From assembly GCA_039619475.1 (NCBI GenBank), contig CM077115.1, forward strand, positions 151,193,774-151,257,773: a stretch of DNA of 64,000 nt. Reading direction: 5' to 3'. The DNA comes from Icerya purchasi (lineage: Eukaryota; Arthropoda; Insecta; Hemiptera; Monophlebidae). The position numbers and the translations under genes are program-made. Under the pieces are notes generated by a model. The model did no database searches. It had not been told where the DNA came from and worked only from the letters and a program-made list of their open reading frames with translations. Shown piece after piece: positions 25,343 through 37,696 of the stretch (its first letter is position 1; each line of letters opens with the position of its first letter).

Positions 25343-26103
25343 CATTTTTATTTTTTCCATTTTTAAATATTAAAATTCGTACACTTTAAAATTTGATATA
25401 TTTTACGGTTTTGTTTAGAATTTTTTTATTGATTTAATAAAAAAATTAATTTTTTAAGAGTTGTATTGAATTAAAAATATTTCATTATTGAGTTTTAAAA
25501 ATAAAACTACAATTTCATTATGCAACATTTACATCTGAAATGTCGTAACAGAAATTTTAATACGATTTTTCATTTTACTCGCTTAAATTAAAAAACACCG
25601 GTGCATAAATATTAAAGTTGAGTATAATTTGTTTATATTTCTTAATAAATACTTGTTTTACATAATCCAATTATATATTTTGAGTTTTTCCGTAAACAAA
25701 TGTACGAAAATTCAATGAAAGAAATAATATATGGTATTTGAAATGAAAAAAATACTATTGAAATAAAAAATACACTTTTAATGCAATCATTTCGAGCAAA
25801 ATAAATACATCTTCCTAACGGCAGCTCGGCTTAGAAATAAAATATTTATATATATTTCTTGAGTATGTACATAAAATTGAATTTTGTCGCAAATATAAAG
25901 CTGACATTGTAACTCCTAAAATTCCGAGGATGTACAAATATATAAAAAAAAAATCCTCTCAGGCGTATGTTATAAGTTAATAGAAACTTCGGAAACATTT
26001 TCGATTTCCAAACGAAACTTTCAGAATTTGTGAAAAATTCAGGAAGGAGTATCCACGTCTTGTGCGTGCGAATATTTGGTGCCCACTGAAATCAATTTTT
26101 CTA
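25343..26103. other. Intergenic, nothing recognised
   Basis: AT-rich sequence with no open frame, repeat or RNA-like signal that I can support. Confidence 0.5.
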
Positions 26104-26111
26104 GTTAAGCA

Positions 26112-26736
26112 CAGGCTCGGATTAAGTGTATAATAGACCCGGGGCAATGGAAATATTAGGGACTCTTTTTGGAATTTAATTATATTATTTTGAATTCCCG
26201 AATTAACATATAATTATTAAAGTAAACAAAACTAAATATCATGTAGACAATGGGTAGAATTTTCGATGCTAAAATATATATATATATATATATAATTTTA
26301 AACAATGGAATTTTTTAGAAAATTTTAACTAAAGATTTGCATAAAAGGATAGTTTGCGTGCGTGTGTTGCGCATGTACACACGCACACACATTCATACAG
26401 ACATTTCCTTAAAACGTAGATTTCGACTTGTTATACCTTAAAACAAATTTCTGGTACGTTTTTAAGAAACACTCGAAATTTCACTATTACGAAGTTTCCT
26501 CCTCTAGGAGGAAATACAAGTGGATACAAAATTATTAACAAATAAATGTATTAAAAAATTCTCTTGATCCTGTAAAGTTAATTCTATTTATTTAAAAAAA
26601 AAAGGTTGATATATATGACAAATGATAATTAATTTTTTATTACATATCGAAAATGGGTGTCCCTTGGAGACCCCTTTATAAGGCGGGGTCCGGAGCTGCA
26701 GCAGCCTCTTCTAGACCACCCCTAAATCCAGGCCTG
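26112..26736. mobile_element. Non-autonomous hAT element
   Basis: The left end is CAGGCTCGGATTAAG; the right end, reverse complemented, is CAGGCCTGGATTTAGG. A perfect 8-bp duplication GTTAAGCA flanks it at 26104-26111 and 26737-26744. The 625-bp interior has no transposase and contains a (TA)n run near 26275-26293. Confidence 0.85.
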
Positions 26737-26764
26737 GTTAAGCATGGTCAAATTTGTAACTTTA

Positions 26765-27090
26765 AAAAAGGGTCTTTGTTCGATCCCGGGCGACGACGGA
26801 ACTTATTACGAAAAGAATTAAATTAAAATATTCGCTAATAATCACGTTGAAGTCAATGACAAACCACCACGTACAACATCATATGCGCGTTAGGTCAGTA
26901 CACAGCAGTAACACACGAGACTGCACTTTTGTAAAACGATGTAAATCAAACGATTACTATCAGTTCCGAATGTAGTCTTGCGTCGTGTGTACACCTGCGT
27001 TGCATGGAATAATTACCTAGTACACAACCAATATCGGTACAGCTAAAAGTGTACGAATAGGTTGCGTCAACGCGCTATCTAACGTACGGT
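26765..27090 (+). mobile_element. tRNA-derived SINE, 5'-truncated head
   Basis: It begins near a B box (GTTCGATCCCGGGCGACGAC) and continues with the same body as the 9563-9937 copy: ATTACGAAAAGAATTAAATT, ATATGCGCGTTAGGTCAGTA and ATCAGTTCCGAATGTAGTCT. It ends with GTACAGCTAAAAGTG and ACGAATAGG. The A box half is missing. No target duplication was found. Confidence 0.7.
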
Positions 27091-28990
27091 ACCCAAAGAC
27101 GAAGGACCCTCAAGAATAATCGAGATAAAAAAAGGAAAAAATTGTGACATATATTAATGGAAGGCTAGAGCTATTTGAAAATAACGAATAAATATTTCGA
27201 TTTCTTAAATTTTAGAAATTCTGTAAAAAGTTTAAAAAAGCGAAATAAAAGGATCTTTGTCTTTTTGAGCAGCTCGTAATTTACTTAACAATTTTTAAGC
27301 AATCTATAAATAATATTCACTTACCGGAATATTGTACAAAACATATAAACGGTATTAGAATTTGCAGTATTTAACCAAACATGGGAATCTTCAGTATATG
27401 GTATATTATACTTCACTGATCTTGTTTTTATTATTTTGCCCTATAATGATATATCTGTTTTAATTGAAAGGAAACGTGCACATAAAAGTGTACTACGAAC
27501 CACATAATATAAACATATCAGTATTGACTTGTGTGTTCTAAAACTCCAGAATCAAATAAAGTTCAAATGTTTTGAACTATTTAAATTTTTTTACGACTTC
27601 AAATTATGCGTGTAAAATTAAAATACTCCGTGTAAGAAAATTTATGATTTTCAGGCAACCATTCACCATAGACGTCAAAAATCGTGAATCTTCATAAGCG
27701 GCAGATACGGGACGAAGCTATCCGGGGCTACTGATGAAGCAAAGCAGTACCGTTATGTGATGTATTTTTCCTACACAAAATTACGTCACATAATTCGCTC
27801 TTTGGGCGAGCACTAAGTATTTTGTTCCGTTTGTTTACAGTTACTTTGTGGTTATGTTCCGTTTTTTTGTTAAAGGTGTCTCTTCTTTGCAATTTTTGTG
27901 AAGAAAACTTTTACTAAATTATTCAATTTAAATAGACAAATTAATTCTATTCATTTGAACCAAAAAGTTATAGCACTTATAAATGCGATGTACATAACAT
28001 GAAATATACAAAAAAGTACGCCATATCGAGAATAAACATGCCACCGTATCGTATAAAACACGGTGGCCATTCAAAATATAATTTTTAAATTCCCGCTCCA
28101 AATCTTCTCGATATTTCTTGGTTACGTATTTCCGTCCGTATAATAACAAATCCAACAAATTGAAGCGAAGGAAAATAAATTATCAGTAGAAACAAAAAAG
28201 TTGCAAATCGAATTTTTTAGTTTTTTTTTTAAGTTGTTTTATTCACTTTTTAAATATTTTACCGTTATAATGATTACTAACTAACTCGAGCAATATAATA
28301 CTTACTATATTATTACGAAAGTTAATAACAGGCGATTTACACCCCTATCCCATTAAAATAGGTCCGACTTATAAGATTTATTTGACGTCTAATATTTACA
28401 TTTGTAATCAGACATGCTGGCTTCAAGAAGTTTACCGAGTTCAAGTCTCTCCAAAAGTTTTACTGAGAAGGTTCAACCCTTCTACATAAACTGAAATGAA
28501 TAATTAAAAGTAATTATTTTTGTTACAATTGACAATGTTTGACCGTCGCAGCATATTTTATACAAATGAAAAAGAAATTCGTAATTTATTATTGAGTAAA
28601 GTACATTAAACCAAGTATTCATATTTCGTTTTTCAAATGATTTTTTTTATCAAAACTGTCATTTGGCTGTTTCAACTTTTTTCCCGGTTTCATAACGAAA
28701 TTTCCAGTCAGGTGGCCACCTTGTAAAATATTTTGAATGTAATGTACATTTTAAAATAAGAGAAAATTTCACTGCACATGTATCAGGTCATCACATAAAA
28801 ATTAATCAGGAGAAACTGTATCCGAAGGAGCCTCCGTGCAAATATTAAATAATAGTGAGTATCATCGGCAGTGCTAAGCCAATGAAGAAAGCCAGCCTGT
28901 CTCCAAATCCATGACAATTGAGCGAATTGCATGACATTAATTTCCGGAATAGTTTCAACGAACTTTACAAGAAAAATTTTTGATTTTCGA
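27091..28990. other. Intergenic, no gene recognised
   Basis: An open minus-strand frame of 76 codons at 28158-27928 is not like any family I know. 27660-27840 is less AT-rich and holds an ATTACGTCACATAA (CRE-like) string. A small inverted repeat GCCACCGT/ACGGTGGC lies near 28040-28070. None of these supports a gene call. Confidence 0.4.
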
Positions 28991-28999
28991 CTGAAGCCC

Positions 29000-29062
29000 T
29001 ATAAATATGCGGAAAGGTACTAGTGTTCACAACTCAGCAGAATCCAGAAGTGCTTGAATATG
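29000..29062 (+). promoter_or_regulatory. Possible TATA/initiator core promoter
   Basis: TATAAATA at 29000-29007 is followed about 28 nt later by GTTCACAACTC, which fits arthropod TATA-to-initiator spacing, and then by an ATG at 29060. The reading frame from that ATG is only 14 codons unless spliced, and I could not find a credible second exon. It could be chance in AT-rich DNA. Confidence 0.2.
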
Positions 29063-29968
29063 AGCGGTTCATGGGGTTTTCATAGATGGACAATCACCTA
29101 TTAAATTATTTAAGAACTCTAGGAGTCATATTAATTTATTATTTAATGTAATCGTAATTGCACTGATTACATTTAATATAACTGCAGTTATATCGGCTTT
29201 CTTTGAAGAACATTATCTGCAGCAAAACGGTGTTCACGGAAATATTGTAATTTTTAATTTGGGGATGAGTCTATTAAGGAAAATTTTTTGTTACGAAATT
29301 CGCATTGAAAAGCTGGGTGGGAGCAAACTACTTTTTCGTAAAGGATTATTTTGAACTGTAAATAGTGTAAATTTGGAAAAACGAAGACGACAATAGCAAA
29401 ATTAGCATCTCATAATATTATATGTATTAGGACGACGTATAAAATATTATTATAATAGTATATGTTCAGTTTTATTGTACTTACTATAAAATGTCTATAC
29501 CCTGAAGTCAGTATTTCGAAAAATTTTTATGTCAGGTTTTTTTAAACTTCTGGAATTCGTTATTTAGTATTTGCATGAAGTCATTCTCTTTAGACGTTGC
29601 ATGAATAATTCAGAAGTATATTATTTCGATTTGGCGGATGGCCGTGTGGTGATTCCGATAGTCCCTTCAAGAGAACATTTCCTTCTGGTGGAGATTCGGT
29701 GTTTATCACTCGTTTTTACCGTTCGCTATCTGACAATGTCAGTGTGTATCTTGCCTTTTTACACTCGCGATCGGAGATAAATGTGCCCTTTTAGGAATAG
29801 TTTTCTTTCCGACATTATTGCCGTTATGGCAACTACAAACGATCAACGCTTCTTCGATAGATATTTAATTGTTCTTTCAATTGCATGGAAAAACTTTGAA
29901 TAAAAGTAGACTGAATAACAAAATATAAATTAAATTTCACGTAGATGAATATATGACCCGTATTTTAA

Positions 29969-30179
29969 AATTTATAAATATAATATAAATAAATTCTTTA
30001 TTAAGAAACAAAAATAAGTATAAAATAATTTACTTTAATAAATTAAATACTTTATTTTAGAAACGTTTTCAGGCACATCATCAGCTATAACATAGACTAC
30101 ACTCAAAGTTACAACTAAAAATACACTGGCAAATTTTTGTTTGCTATTAAAGAATTTATTTATATTATATTTATAAATT
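29969..30179. repeat. Foldback (inverted repeat) element
   Basis: Perfect 32-bp inverted arms at 29969-30000 and 30148-30179 (AATTTATAAATATAATATAA and its complement at the outer part) flank about 147 bp. No coding sequence is present. Probably a MITE or foldback remnant. Confidence 0.7.
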
Positions 30180-31829
30180 AAATTTCAGTGGCATTCAAAA
30201 GGTCAGACATAAATGAACACATTATAAACAAGTCGATTACTGTGTTCGATTTTCAGGAAATGAGTATTTGGGTAAAATAATTTAGAAAATTCATTGAACT
30301 GTAGAAATCCATGCTATTATCATTTTACTCCTGTAAAACTGAATCTAAAAAGTAGAATACACAAACTTTTCCTGTCAGCAACATTAAGCGTCATATTAGA
30401 ATTATTTAAATTCTCATTAAATCCATTTTTAGTTATTTGTCTTATGCAGATGCGAGACAGATTCATTTCGAACCCGTAATAATTTTATTCAGTTTCGATA
30501 TTACTGTATATCTCAATAAATACATTTTCTACATATTTTTGTAAAGATGATAAAATTTTGTATTCTAATTCTTAAGCAGGAAAAACCAAAAACAAAGTGA
30601 TCCCCGCTTAGAAAAATTTTACCGAAGGGACATTAAAATATAATGTAAAATTCTCAGTGCGATATCAAATTATTAAATTTGCACACTTTAAAACAGTTAC
30701 TTACACCAATCCATTTCGACATTTTCTCTAATGCCAATAGTTTTTACATGGCTGACAAATTGGAAATGAAAGTATTCTTTTACTCCCATACCCGGAATCG
30801 AATTTTAATTTTTATTCAAAAATGTTTCCAAAGGGGACTATTTTTTCGGTGCGTTAAAAAGTTACAGATTGATTTAATTATTCCTATATAATTTCCAAAG
30901 AACGTGAGTGAACTTGTAATAACAGGATTTCAGCTGATATTTACTGTTTATTGATGAAGGTCGTTTATATACCTGACTTTTTCAATATTTAGTTTCAAGT
31001 CCAATACTAATTTTTCCAATATGGACCATATTTGTATCGACCGTTCGTGCGCTACTTGATTGTAAAAATTTTACAAATGTTTCTACAATTTTATGCCGTT
31101 TTTCCGCTTCATTTATATACCTGTTCACCAGATAACTTTTTCAGTATTAATGTATATTGTTCTGCCCGCTAAAATAATGTTTATTTTTCCCGTTAAAAAC
31201 ACTAGTAGAATTTAAAAAATAATTTTGATCATCAATTCTTGACTATTTTAAGCTTTTTATACTGCATTTACGTTGAAATTAAAATTTTTACTCCGGTCAG
31301 GATTAGGGGTTCCGAATATTCGGATCTTTGCTAACGCTCTGATTCTAGGCTCTTAAAAATATATAATTTAATAGAAGATATATTTAAATCTTTTAACATA
31401 TTTACATTATTATTTATTTGTTGTAACGTATAAATTTAATTATCCTTCACTGTCAACCGAAGAAATTACAAAAAGCATAATTTGTAATTTTTGTTCATTT
31501 CTTTACCTCATTTAGGTAAAAGAAGTGAACAAACATTGTTATAAGAATTGTCGTTATCGATGATGTGTAGGGCAAAGGAAGTAACAAGAAAATTTTGGTA
31601 TAAATTTTGTAAGTGTGCTCAATTGTATGCTACCAAATTTTGTTCTAGGTAGATTTATGAAAGCTTAATGTAATTCTGAAAAATAAAGTAGTTCAAGCTA
31701 AATGTAAATTTTTGAACTCACGTTTTTAAATTTTTGTTACGATTTACTAGCTAGCCGATTTGTCGCCTTCCAAATGTTAACGTCCGCGTGCGATAAAAAA
31801 TAGGATGAGAGTCAATCTTGGTTATAAAA
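30180..31829. other. Intergenic, nothing recognised
   Basis: Only short random-looking frames and AT-rich sequence. Confidence 0.45.
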
Positions 31830-32066
31830 CAATTTGCCTTTTACGTGTAAATATTAGTGTAAAAGAAAAACTTACGGACAAGCAATTAATATTACTCTTA
31901 TTCTTCTTCTATACGATGGAACTATTAAGTGAACTTTACTTTAAAAAAAACAATTTGCCTTTTACATGTAAATATTAGTGTAAAAGAAAAACTTACGGAC
32001 AAGCAATTAATATTACTCTTATTCTTCTTCTATACGATGGAACTATTAAGTGAACTTTACTTTAAA
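31830..32066. repeat. 121-bp tandem duplication
   Basis: The block beginning CAATTTGCCTTTTAC at 31830 is repeated from 31951 with a single base difference seen (ACGTG versus ACATG). The near identity indicates a recent local duplication. Confidence 0.85.
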
Positions 32067-32071
32067 ATTGT

Positions 32072-33093
32072 ATTCAATGCGCGTATTCCGGAGGTTTTTA
32101 AATATTGCTTTCCGTATATCTCTTTTTGATTGATTTATGTAAACGCAAGTGCACACGTACACATATACACTTATATATAATTTTAATTTGATATTCAAAG
32201 TCCATTTAAAAAATATACTACATACATTCCATTAATATTATAACGTGATTCAAAATTAATTTAACTATTTTAAAGTGAACATAAATTAAATATAACAAAT
32301 GAAAATTTAAAAAAATATTTTACACAATCGGTTGAAGGATTTAACACTATTTTAAAAGTAACAAAAATTTTCACGTTTTGAAAAAAATAACAGTGATAAA
32401 ATATTTATTTCTGCATCTAAATTACACTTTATTCTATTAAAATGTCGTTTCTAAATTAGGCACAGTCTGAACTTGTCATACAAATTGTGGAATAGAAAAT
32501 TATTTATGCCGTTTTTAAAAAATGAAATAGATACATCGCTTTGAATACCATGTAAAATACGCAAAATTTAAAGTATTACAGAGTAAAAAGAAGAAAAAAA
32601 AAATAGAACACACCGGAAATAAATTTTATAAAAGAAATCTTACTTTTATAGTTAATAATTAAAAGGATTAAATTTATTTATAATAATAGTATACAGTTAA
32701 CCTTCTATTGATTAGTATGTCAATTTATTAATTTTTTTTCTATCTTTGTTAAGTAGAAAACTAGTTTTAAGTATAATATTGCATTAAATATAGAATTTCC
32801 ATCTCTTTTTTTTTTCTTCTTCTTTAGTGTGGATGTGTTATAAAATAATAAAAAATAGAATACTTAATTATTTTATGTACTATATTTCTTTTCCAAATTA
32901 TCTTCTAATAAAAACTTAGGTAGTAACAATTAATGACAAGATATAAAATATAACTAATCTTATTTATAACTTTTACATGCTATATATCGCTTACAACAAT
33001 GTACAAATAATACTCTTAAAGAAAAGAAAAAAACGAACTGCACAGAATACCGCTACTGAAATTCAGCGTGAAAATAAAATATTTTAAAAATAA
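32072..33093. other. Downstream region of EMC4
   Basis: AT-rich sequence that should hold the EMC4 3' UTR (minus strand). Several TTTATT strings (AATAAA on the minus strand) could serve as polyadenylation signals; I cannot choose among them. Confidence 0.4.
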
Positions 33094-33290
33094 TCACGAT
33101 AAAACAAATCCTCCGGCAGAATATTCTTGTCTAACTTGCGGTTGAACAAATGCAAGCCAATCTGAAGAATGTGTTGGTAACAGACCTAACGACTGACATT
33201 TGTATATTGCTAATCCGAGATTTACCAAGTTACCAATAAAGTATACGACCTTCTGACTAATGGCATGTCTACCTTCTATCATTTTAAATG
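33094..33290 (-). CDS. EMC4: EMC4 exon 4
   Basis: The acceptor is TTCCAG|CATTTAAA. It encodes FKMIEG, the second conserved membrane region, [19 protein letters not shown], and the C-terminus to TGA at 33096-33094. Confidence 0.95.
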
Positions 33291-35600
33291 CTGGAAACAT
33301 AAAAGATATCATGTTATAACGGTTTTATAGAAATATTCTATTCATAATGTATCTATTAAAATTTATTGTTACCTTGTTGAACAGTAAATAATGCTTTTAC
33401 TGCTCGAATGATAAACATTCCTATCATCATTATTGGAAATATTGAAATTGAATTACCAGCCATATATATCAAAAAAAGGTTCATAGGTACCTGAAAATAT
33501 TAATCGAACTGTAATAAATACAGATACGCGAATCATATACAATATTGAAAAATCTGTCATTTATTTTTACCAGCATATTTCTCGGAACATTTTTTTACGA
33601 TAAAATTGTTCTCGCTAATCGGATAAAGATAAAACATGAACATATTAAAATATAATGTCTTTATCAAAATATGACTGATGCCCACTAATAATCTCGATTG
33701 TGAGTAGTCCCACGTCTATTCACCGTATAAAAGAAGTAATTAAATGTTAACAAAATTGAATAAGAAGATTAATGCCGCAGACTTTAAAATGTAGGCCACA
33801 ATACAAGCAAATTCGATCAAAACGAGTATTTTTGAATAAAATATTTTGCCTAAAATTGTTATTTAATCACAATTTTTCTAAAACAAATATTTCTAACTTT
33901 GGTTCTCCATTTCGATTATCCTCATCGGTACAATTTCAACTAATGAAATTTTAATACTTTAAATACATGTAGCTGGGGGACTAAACACGAGAAATTGTAC
34001 ATTTCACTTCATTCCAAATATAAAAAAATATATTAAAAATGAAAATAATTTTCTAAATTACTACATAGTGCAGAAATTTTAATCATCTATAGCGTTTGTA
34101 ACTATTGGAAAGAAAAATATAAAATCTAAACGGTAACATGTATGAAATGTAAAAGGAAATTATTGCACATAACAAACTATTATGCGGAGAAATTTAATAA
34201 TAAATTGATGTAAAAAGTATAATTTTATAAAAATGGTTATTAAAACTGAAAATTAAAATTAATATGTAATCGTGAATTCTGAACTGCAGTATTGTTCGGA
34301 GTGTCTATGTGAATGTAAGTGTAAGTTAAATGATGAAAGGTTAACATAACTAAAATCTGAAATGAGCATTATTAGCCTCATGGCTTGAGTATTAATGTTA
34401 TTAAGGTTTTTTTTTGAGAGAAATAATAAAAGAAATCTACCAGTTCTAAAAATTAGAAGGTACATGATAACATTGTTAATATACTATTTGATAACTGGAT
34501 GTAAAATCCATTGTTACCTGCACAATTGCATACTCTAATCTTTACTGTGTTCGTAGTAGCGTAAAACTTAAATGTAAGATAGCTAAATAGCGAAGAACTG
34601 AAAATAATATATAAATTCCATAACAAACTTCTTTGGTAAAACTGTTAATTTAGTTACTTTGTAGAAATTAGTATGAAATTTGTTGCACAATATGGCCAAC
34701 AACTATTTATCACCTATCATAATTGAGTGATTGCAAAAAAAAAAGAAAGAATTAGGTATACTGTCTACATTAAAATGTTTAAAACAAAAAAAACAAAAAC
34801 ACTTTATTATGTCCGCAACACAGTTTTCTTTTGGAAAGATTACATCCACTATCACTATGGCGTAATAATGAAATGTAATTCGTATCGTTTACCGATAATA
34901 AAAATTGAAATATTTAAATAACGATCATTAACTTGCACAAAAAGCATTAGCAAACAATGAAACATATTAAGACATGTCGTGAACCACATTACATCAACAA
35001 ACCAAAACTTATATTACACCTAATGTTTAATTATGATAGGTTGGTTTTCTATCGCGTACTTGTATTTAGAACAAACTCTTAATTCTTATTCACTACTACA
35101 TATTATTTGATAGCACTATTAAATTAATGTATCCCTAAAAAATTTCAAACATAATACCTAACATTATCAAACCATACAAATATACCTATATAATGTTTCT
35201 GGCGTGAACTTCTAATAAACATACTGAAAATTGTGTTGTATTTTAGTATAATGTCATTAATTGTACATAGTGATATAAGTGGATAATTAATAACCTGTTT
35301 TAATGGACCTAGAGCTAAATCCCATGATTTTTTTACTATTAAATGAGCTGAGTCAGTTTCTCTGGCAGAATCAATCTGGTTATTCCCAATCGAGGTATTA
35401 TAACCCGGAGGAGAGGTTAAATCAACGTTCCGTTCACTCTTACTCCTGCGGAAATTAAGAAATGTTACTTTTAAATGAAAAACAACTAGTATTTATTTCG
35501 AAGAAAACATATTCAGGAACACTTACTTCGTGGTATAATCTAATGACCATTTTAGTGCACTGCTATTTAATTTTGTTGAAAAACTGTCGTTATAAAACAT
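33094..35600 (-). CDS. EMC4: ER membrane protein complex subunit 4, complete 4-exon gene
   Basis: Exons 35600-35527, 35445-35295, 33490-33373 and 33290-33094 join in phase into 540 nt (179 aa; human EMC4 is 183 aa). Recognisable blocks in order are KWSLDY near the N-terminus, [64 protein letters not shown] and the terminal AGGFVLS. EMC4 is a small ER membrane protein with hydrophobic segments formed here by exons 3 and 4. It is part of the conserved EMC insertase, which places tail-anchored and multipass membrane proteins in the ER. The N-terminal 20 residues are not conserved, so the start (ATG 35600) is chosen as the in-frame ATG nearest upstream of the conserved KW. Intron 2 is 1.8 kb and looks free of recognisable transposons. 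Confidence 0.95.
33373..33490 (-). CDS. EMC4: EMC4 exon 3
   Basis: The acceptor is TTTCAG|GTACCT and the donor is CAAG|GTAACA. It encodes [18 protein letters not shown] and the following hydrophobic stretch. Ends in phase 1. Confidence 0.93.
35295..35445 (-). CDS. EMC4: EMC4 exon 2
   Basis: The acceptor is CCGCAG|GAGTAAG and the donor is CAG|GTTATT. It encodes the variable cytosolic linker ([16 protein letters not shown]) and the conserved [11 protein letters not shown]. Confidence 0.92.
35527..35600 (-). CDS. EMC4: EMC4 exon 1
   Basis: ATG at 35600-35598, then a variable serine-rich leader and LKWSLDYTT. The donor is AA|GTAAGT, phase 2, which completes a Lys codon with the first base of exon 2. 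Confidence 0.85.
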
Positions 35601-36328
35601 GTTTCCGTAATTTTATAAAATTAATTCCTAAATCAGTCAATATAAATTGAACATTTTATAAAAAAATGAACAATTTTTTTTGTATGCACTGAAATCCATT
35701 CTGTCTAAACAATAGTTATCTATTATCGATAATTATTGATTTATTTATTATTTCGTTTAAAATTTTAAAATAAATTACATATCTATATTTTTATAATTTT
35801 ATATTCAAAATAATTAATTTATTTAACAAAATATTTTAAAATAATTTTTATTATACGTAATTTAAAAGTTACATGTTAATGCCTGTTTCATACTAAATTA
35901 GTTAAGTTTAATTAAGTTAGGCTAAACTTAAATTTTGGGCCTTGTAAAAGCATCTATAGTTTGATCAACTTAAGGTGGGATTCCTACTACGCTTTTGACA
36001 CAAACGATTTGAAACAAGCATCAGATGTAAAATTGTGTTTATTTGTATCATTTAGTGTAAGTTTGTTATAGCTGAGAGTAATTTTTTATTGGAGTTATTT
36101 TTAGAAAAAAATGAGGATGAAGAAATTTCGCTGTAGGAATTATTACAAGAGCTAGCTAAAGTATTTACATCAAGAAATGATAAAGGGTATTATAATTTAC
36201 TGTTTCAATAACATTTATTAACAAATGGCAAAAAATTCAAGGAGTTGTTCAGTATTAAACAATTTAATTATATGCTTAATTCAATCTGCATCTATACTGT
36301 TTCTGAAACAGTATAGCTGTGTAACGAT
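35601..36328. other. EMC4 upstream region
   Basis: Should hold the EMC4 promoter and 5' UTR. AT-rich; no TATA box or other element is convincing. Confidence 0.4.
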
Positions 36329-36958
36329 CAGGGTCGTATTTGGGTAGGGTGGGGGTGCGGGTGGGGGACAACTTCCCCCGAAATGTCTGCGAAATCACAA
36401 CTGATTAAATTAAATGGACCAAAATTCAAAATAAATTTATTTCTTTTCAATTTTTGACAGAAAAAAAAAAAATTAAAATTATCATGAATTCTATGAAAAC
36501 GGCAGTGTTGTTTATTATAGTGAAAATGCCACTGTGTGTGACCAGCGTTTGAAAGTCAGCCGAAAGCCAAAAGCTAAAAGCTGAAAGCCAATCATTTTTA
36601 GATGTCATAAGCTTAATTCAAAAGCCATATTTAAATATGCATAAGCTAAAAGCCTAAAGCTTAAGCTATATTCAAAATTTAAATAGCCAAAAGCCGAAAG
36701 CTTAAGCTGTATTTTTCAAGTACATACCCCGTATTATTATTCAGCTTTTAAGCCCTGTGTGTGACATAGGCTAATAAATTTTTGGCCCCATATCAATATA
36801 GAAATTTTCTGATCAAAGGTTATAAATTTATTTTAATTTTAAAATGATAAAAGGGGGGGGGGAGTTATTAAACTTTTTTTTCCATTTTTTTTTTATTTCC
36901 TTATATGAATGTACAACATCTTAAGATTATTGTGTCAAAATTTGAAGCCGACCCTAGT
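36329..36958. mobile_element. Probable degenerate hAT element hosting a nested hAT
   Basis: The left end CAGGGTCGTATTTGG and the right end (reverse complement TAGGGTCGGCTTC) are similar, and G-rich runs lie just inside (GGGTGGGGG, GGGGGGGGG). The flanks GTAACGAT and GTAAAACT match only partly, as expected of a decayed duplication. The element at 36543-36757 lies inside it. Confidence 0.45.
36543..36757. mobile_element. Second copy of the AGCTTAAGC-repeat hAT family
   Basis: The ends CAGCGTTTGAAAGTC and AAGCCCTG are diverged versions of the ends of the element at 24685-25324, in the opposite orientation. The internal block AAGCCAATCATTTTTAGATG is shared. A perfect 8-bp duplication TGTGTGAC lies at 36535-36542 and 36758-36765. 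It is 215 bp and non-coding. Confidence 0.85.
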
Positions 36959-37696
36959 AAAACTAACTGAGCTATAGAGTTTTGAGTGAGTGGTGCTCTG
37001 CTCTGGTTTTGAACACCTGTTGGGCAACTATGCAGCGCGGCTACCTGGCAGCTGTTTAACCCTTTCAGTCATTCTGTGCGAAATATCGCACATGAACTTT
37101 AACGCTTCTAAATGTTGTTGTAATTTTAGGTTTTATGTCACGAATTCATTTTGTATGATATTTCGCATACTATTATAAATTCCCATAGACCACTCATTTT
37201 ATGACACATTCGGTACAGATTTAATAAAATTTCTGTTTTTGTTTACAGTTTTGAGTAATTCAGAAAAGTGTATTTTTGTGTATGTTTAGTTATAAATTAC
37301 GCGGTGTTTTTAAAGTTTTTAAAGAAGAAATTGATTTAATTTGGTAAGTAAATGTCTTATATCTTATTAAAACATATATTTACGCGCATATCATCAATAT
37401 TCAGTTTATAGGATTTTTTTGAAAACTCATGTCTGAAATATCGCACATAAGTAATATATGGCATATAAAAAATGGTGTTTAATTTTTAGAAATTCATTTT
37501 TATCGTACGAATATAAGTATATAGTTTATTTATAGAAATAGTATTTACATGCATATTTATTTTATGAGGTTGTTTATTGTGATTAAATAAATTATATAAA
37601 ACTAAAGATTTGCATTTAAGGTAGTACATAGTAATTATAATAAAACATTCAATACAGTTTACTTACTTGCATTAAAACATGATTTTTTTTTATTGA

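Noticed and set aside
27700..27770. CTACTGATGAAGC string resembling a hammerhead ribozyme core
   Set aside because: CTGATGA is present, but there is no stem II followed by GAAA, nor a pairing stem III, so the fold fails.
27928..28158. Minus-strand 76-codon open frame
   Set aside because: No family resemblance, no splice partner found, and its length is within chance for this region.
28400..28460. GAGTTCAAGTCTC as the B box of another tRNA-like head
   Set aside because: No A box at proper spacing and no shared SINE body.
29571..29780. Plus-strand 69-codon frame in slightly GC-richer sequence
   Set aside because: No recognisable motif, no exon partners, and the link to the TATA-like site at 29000 is unsupported.
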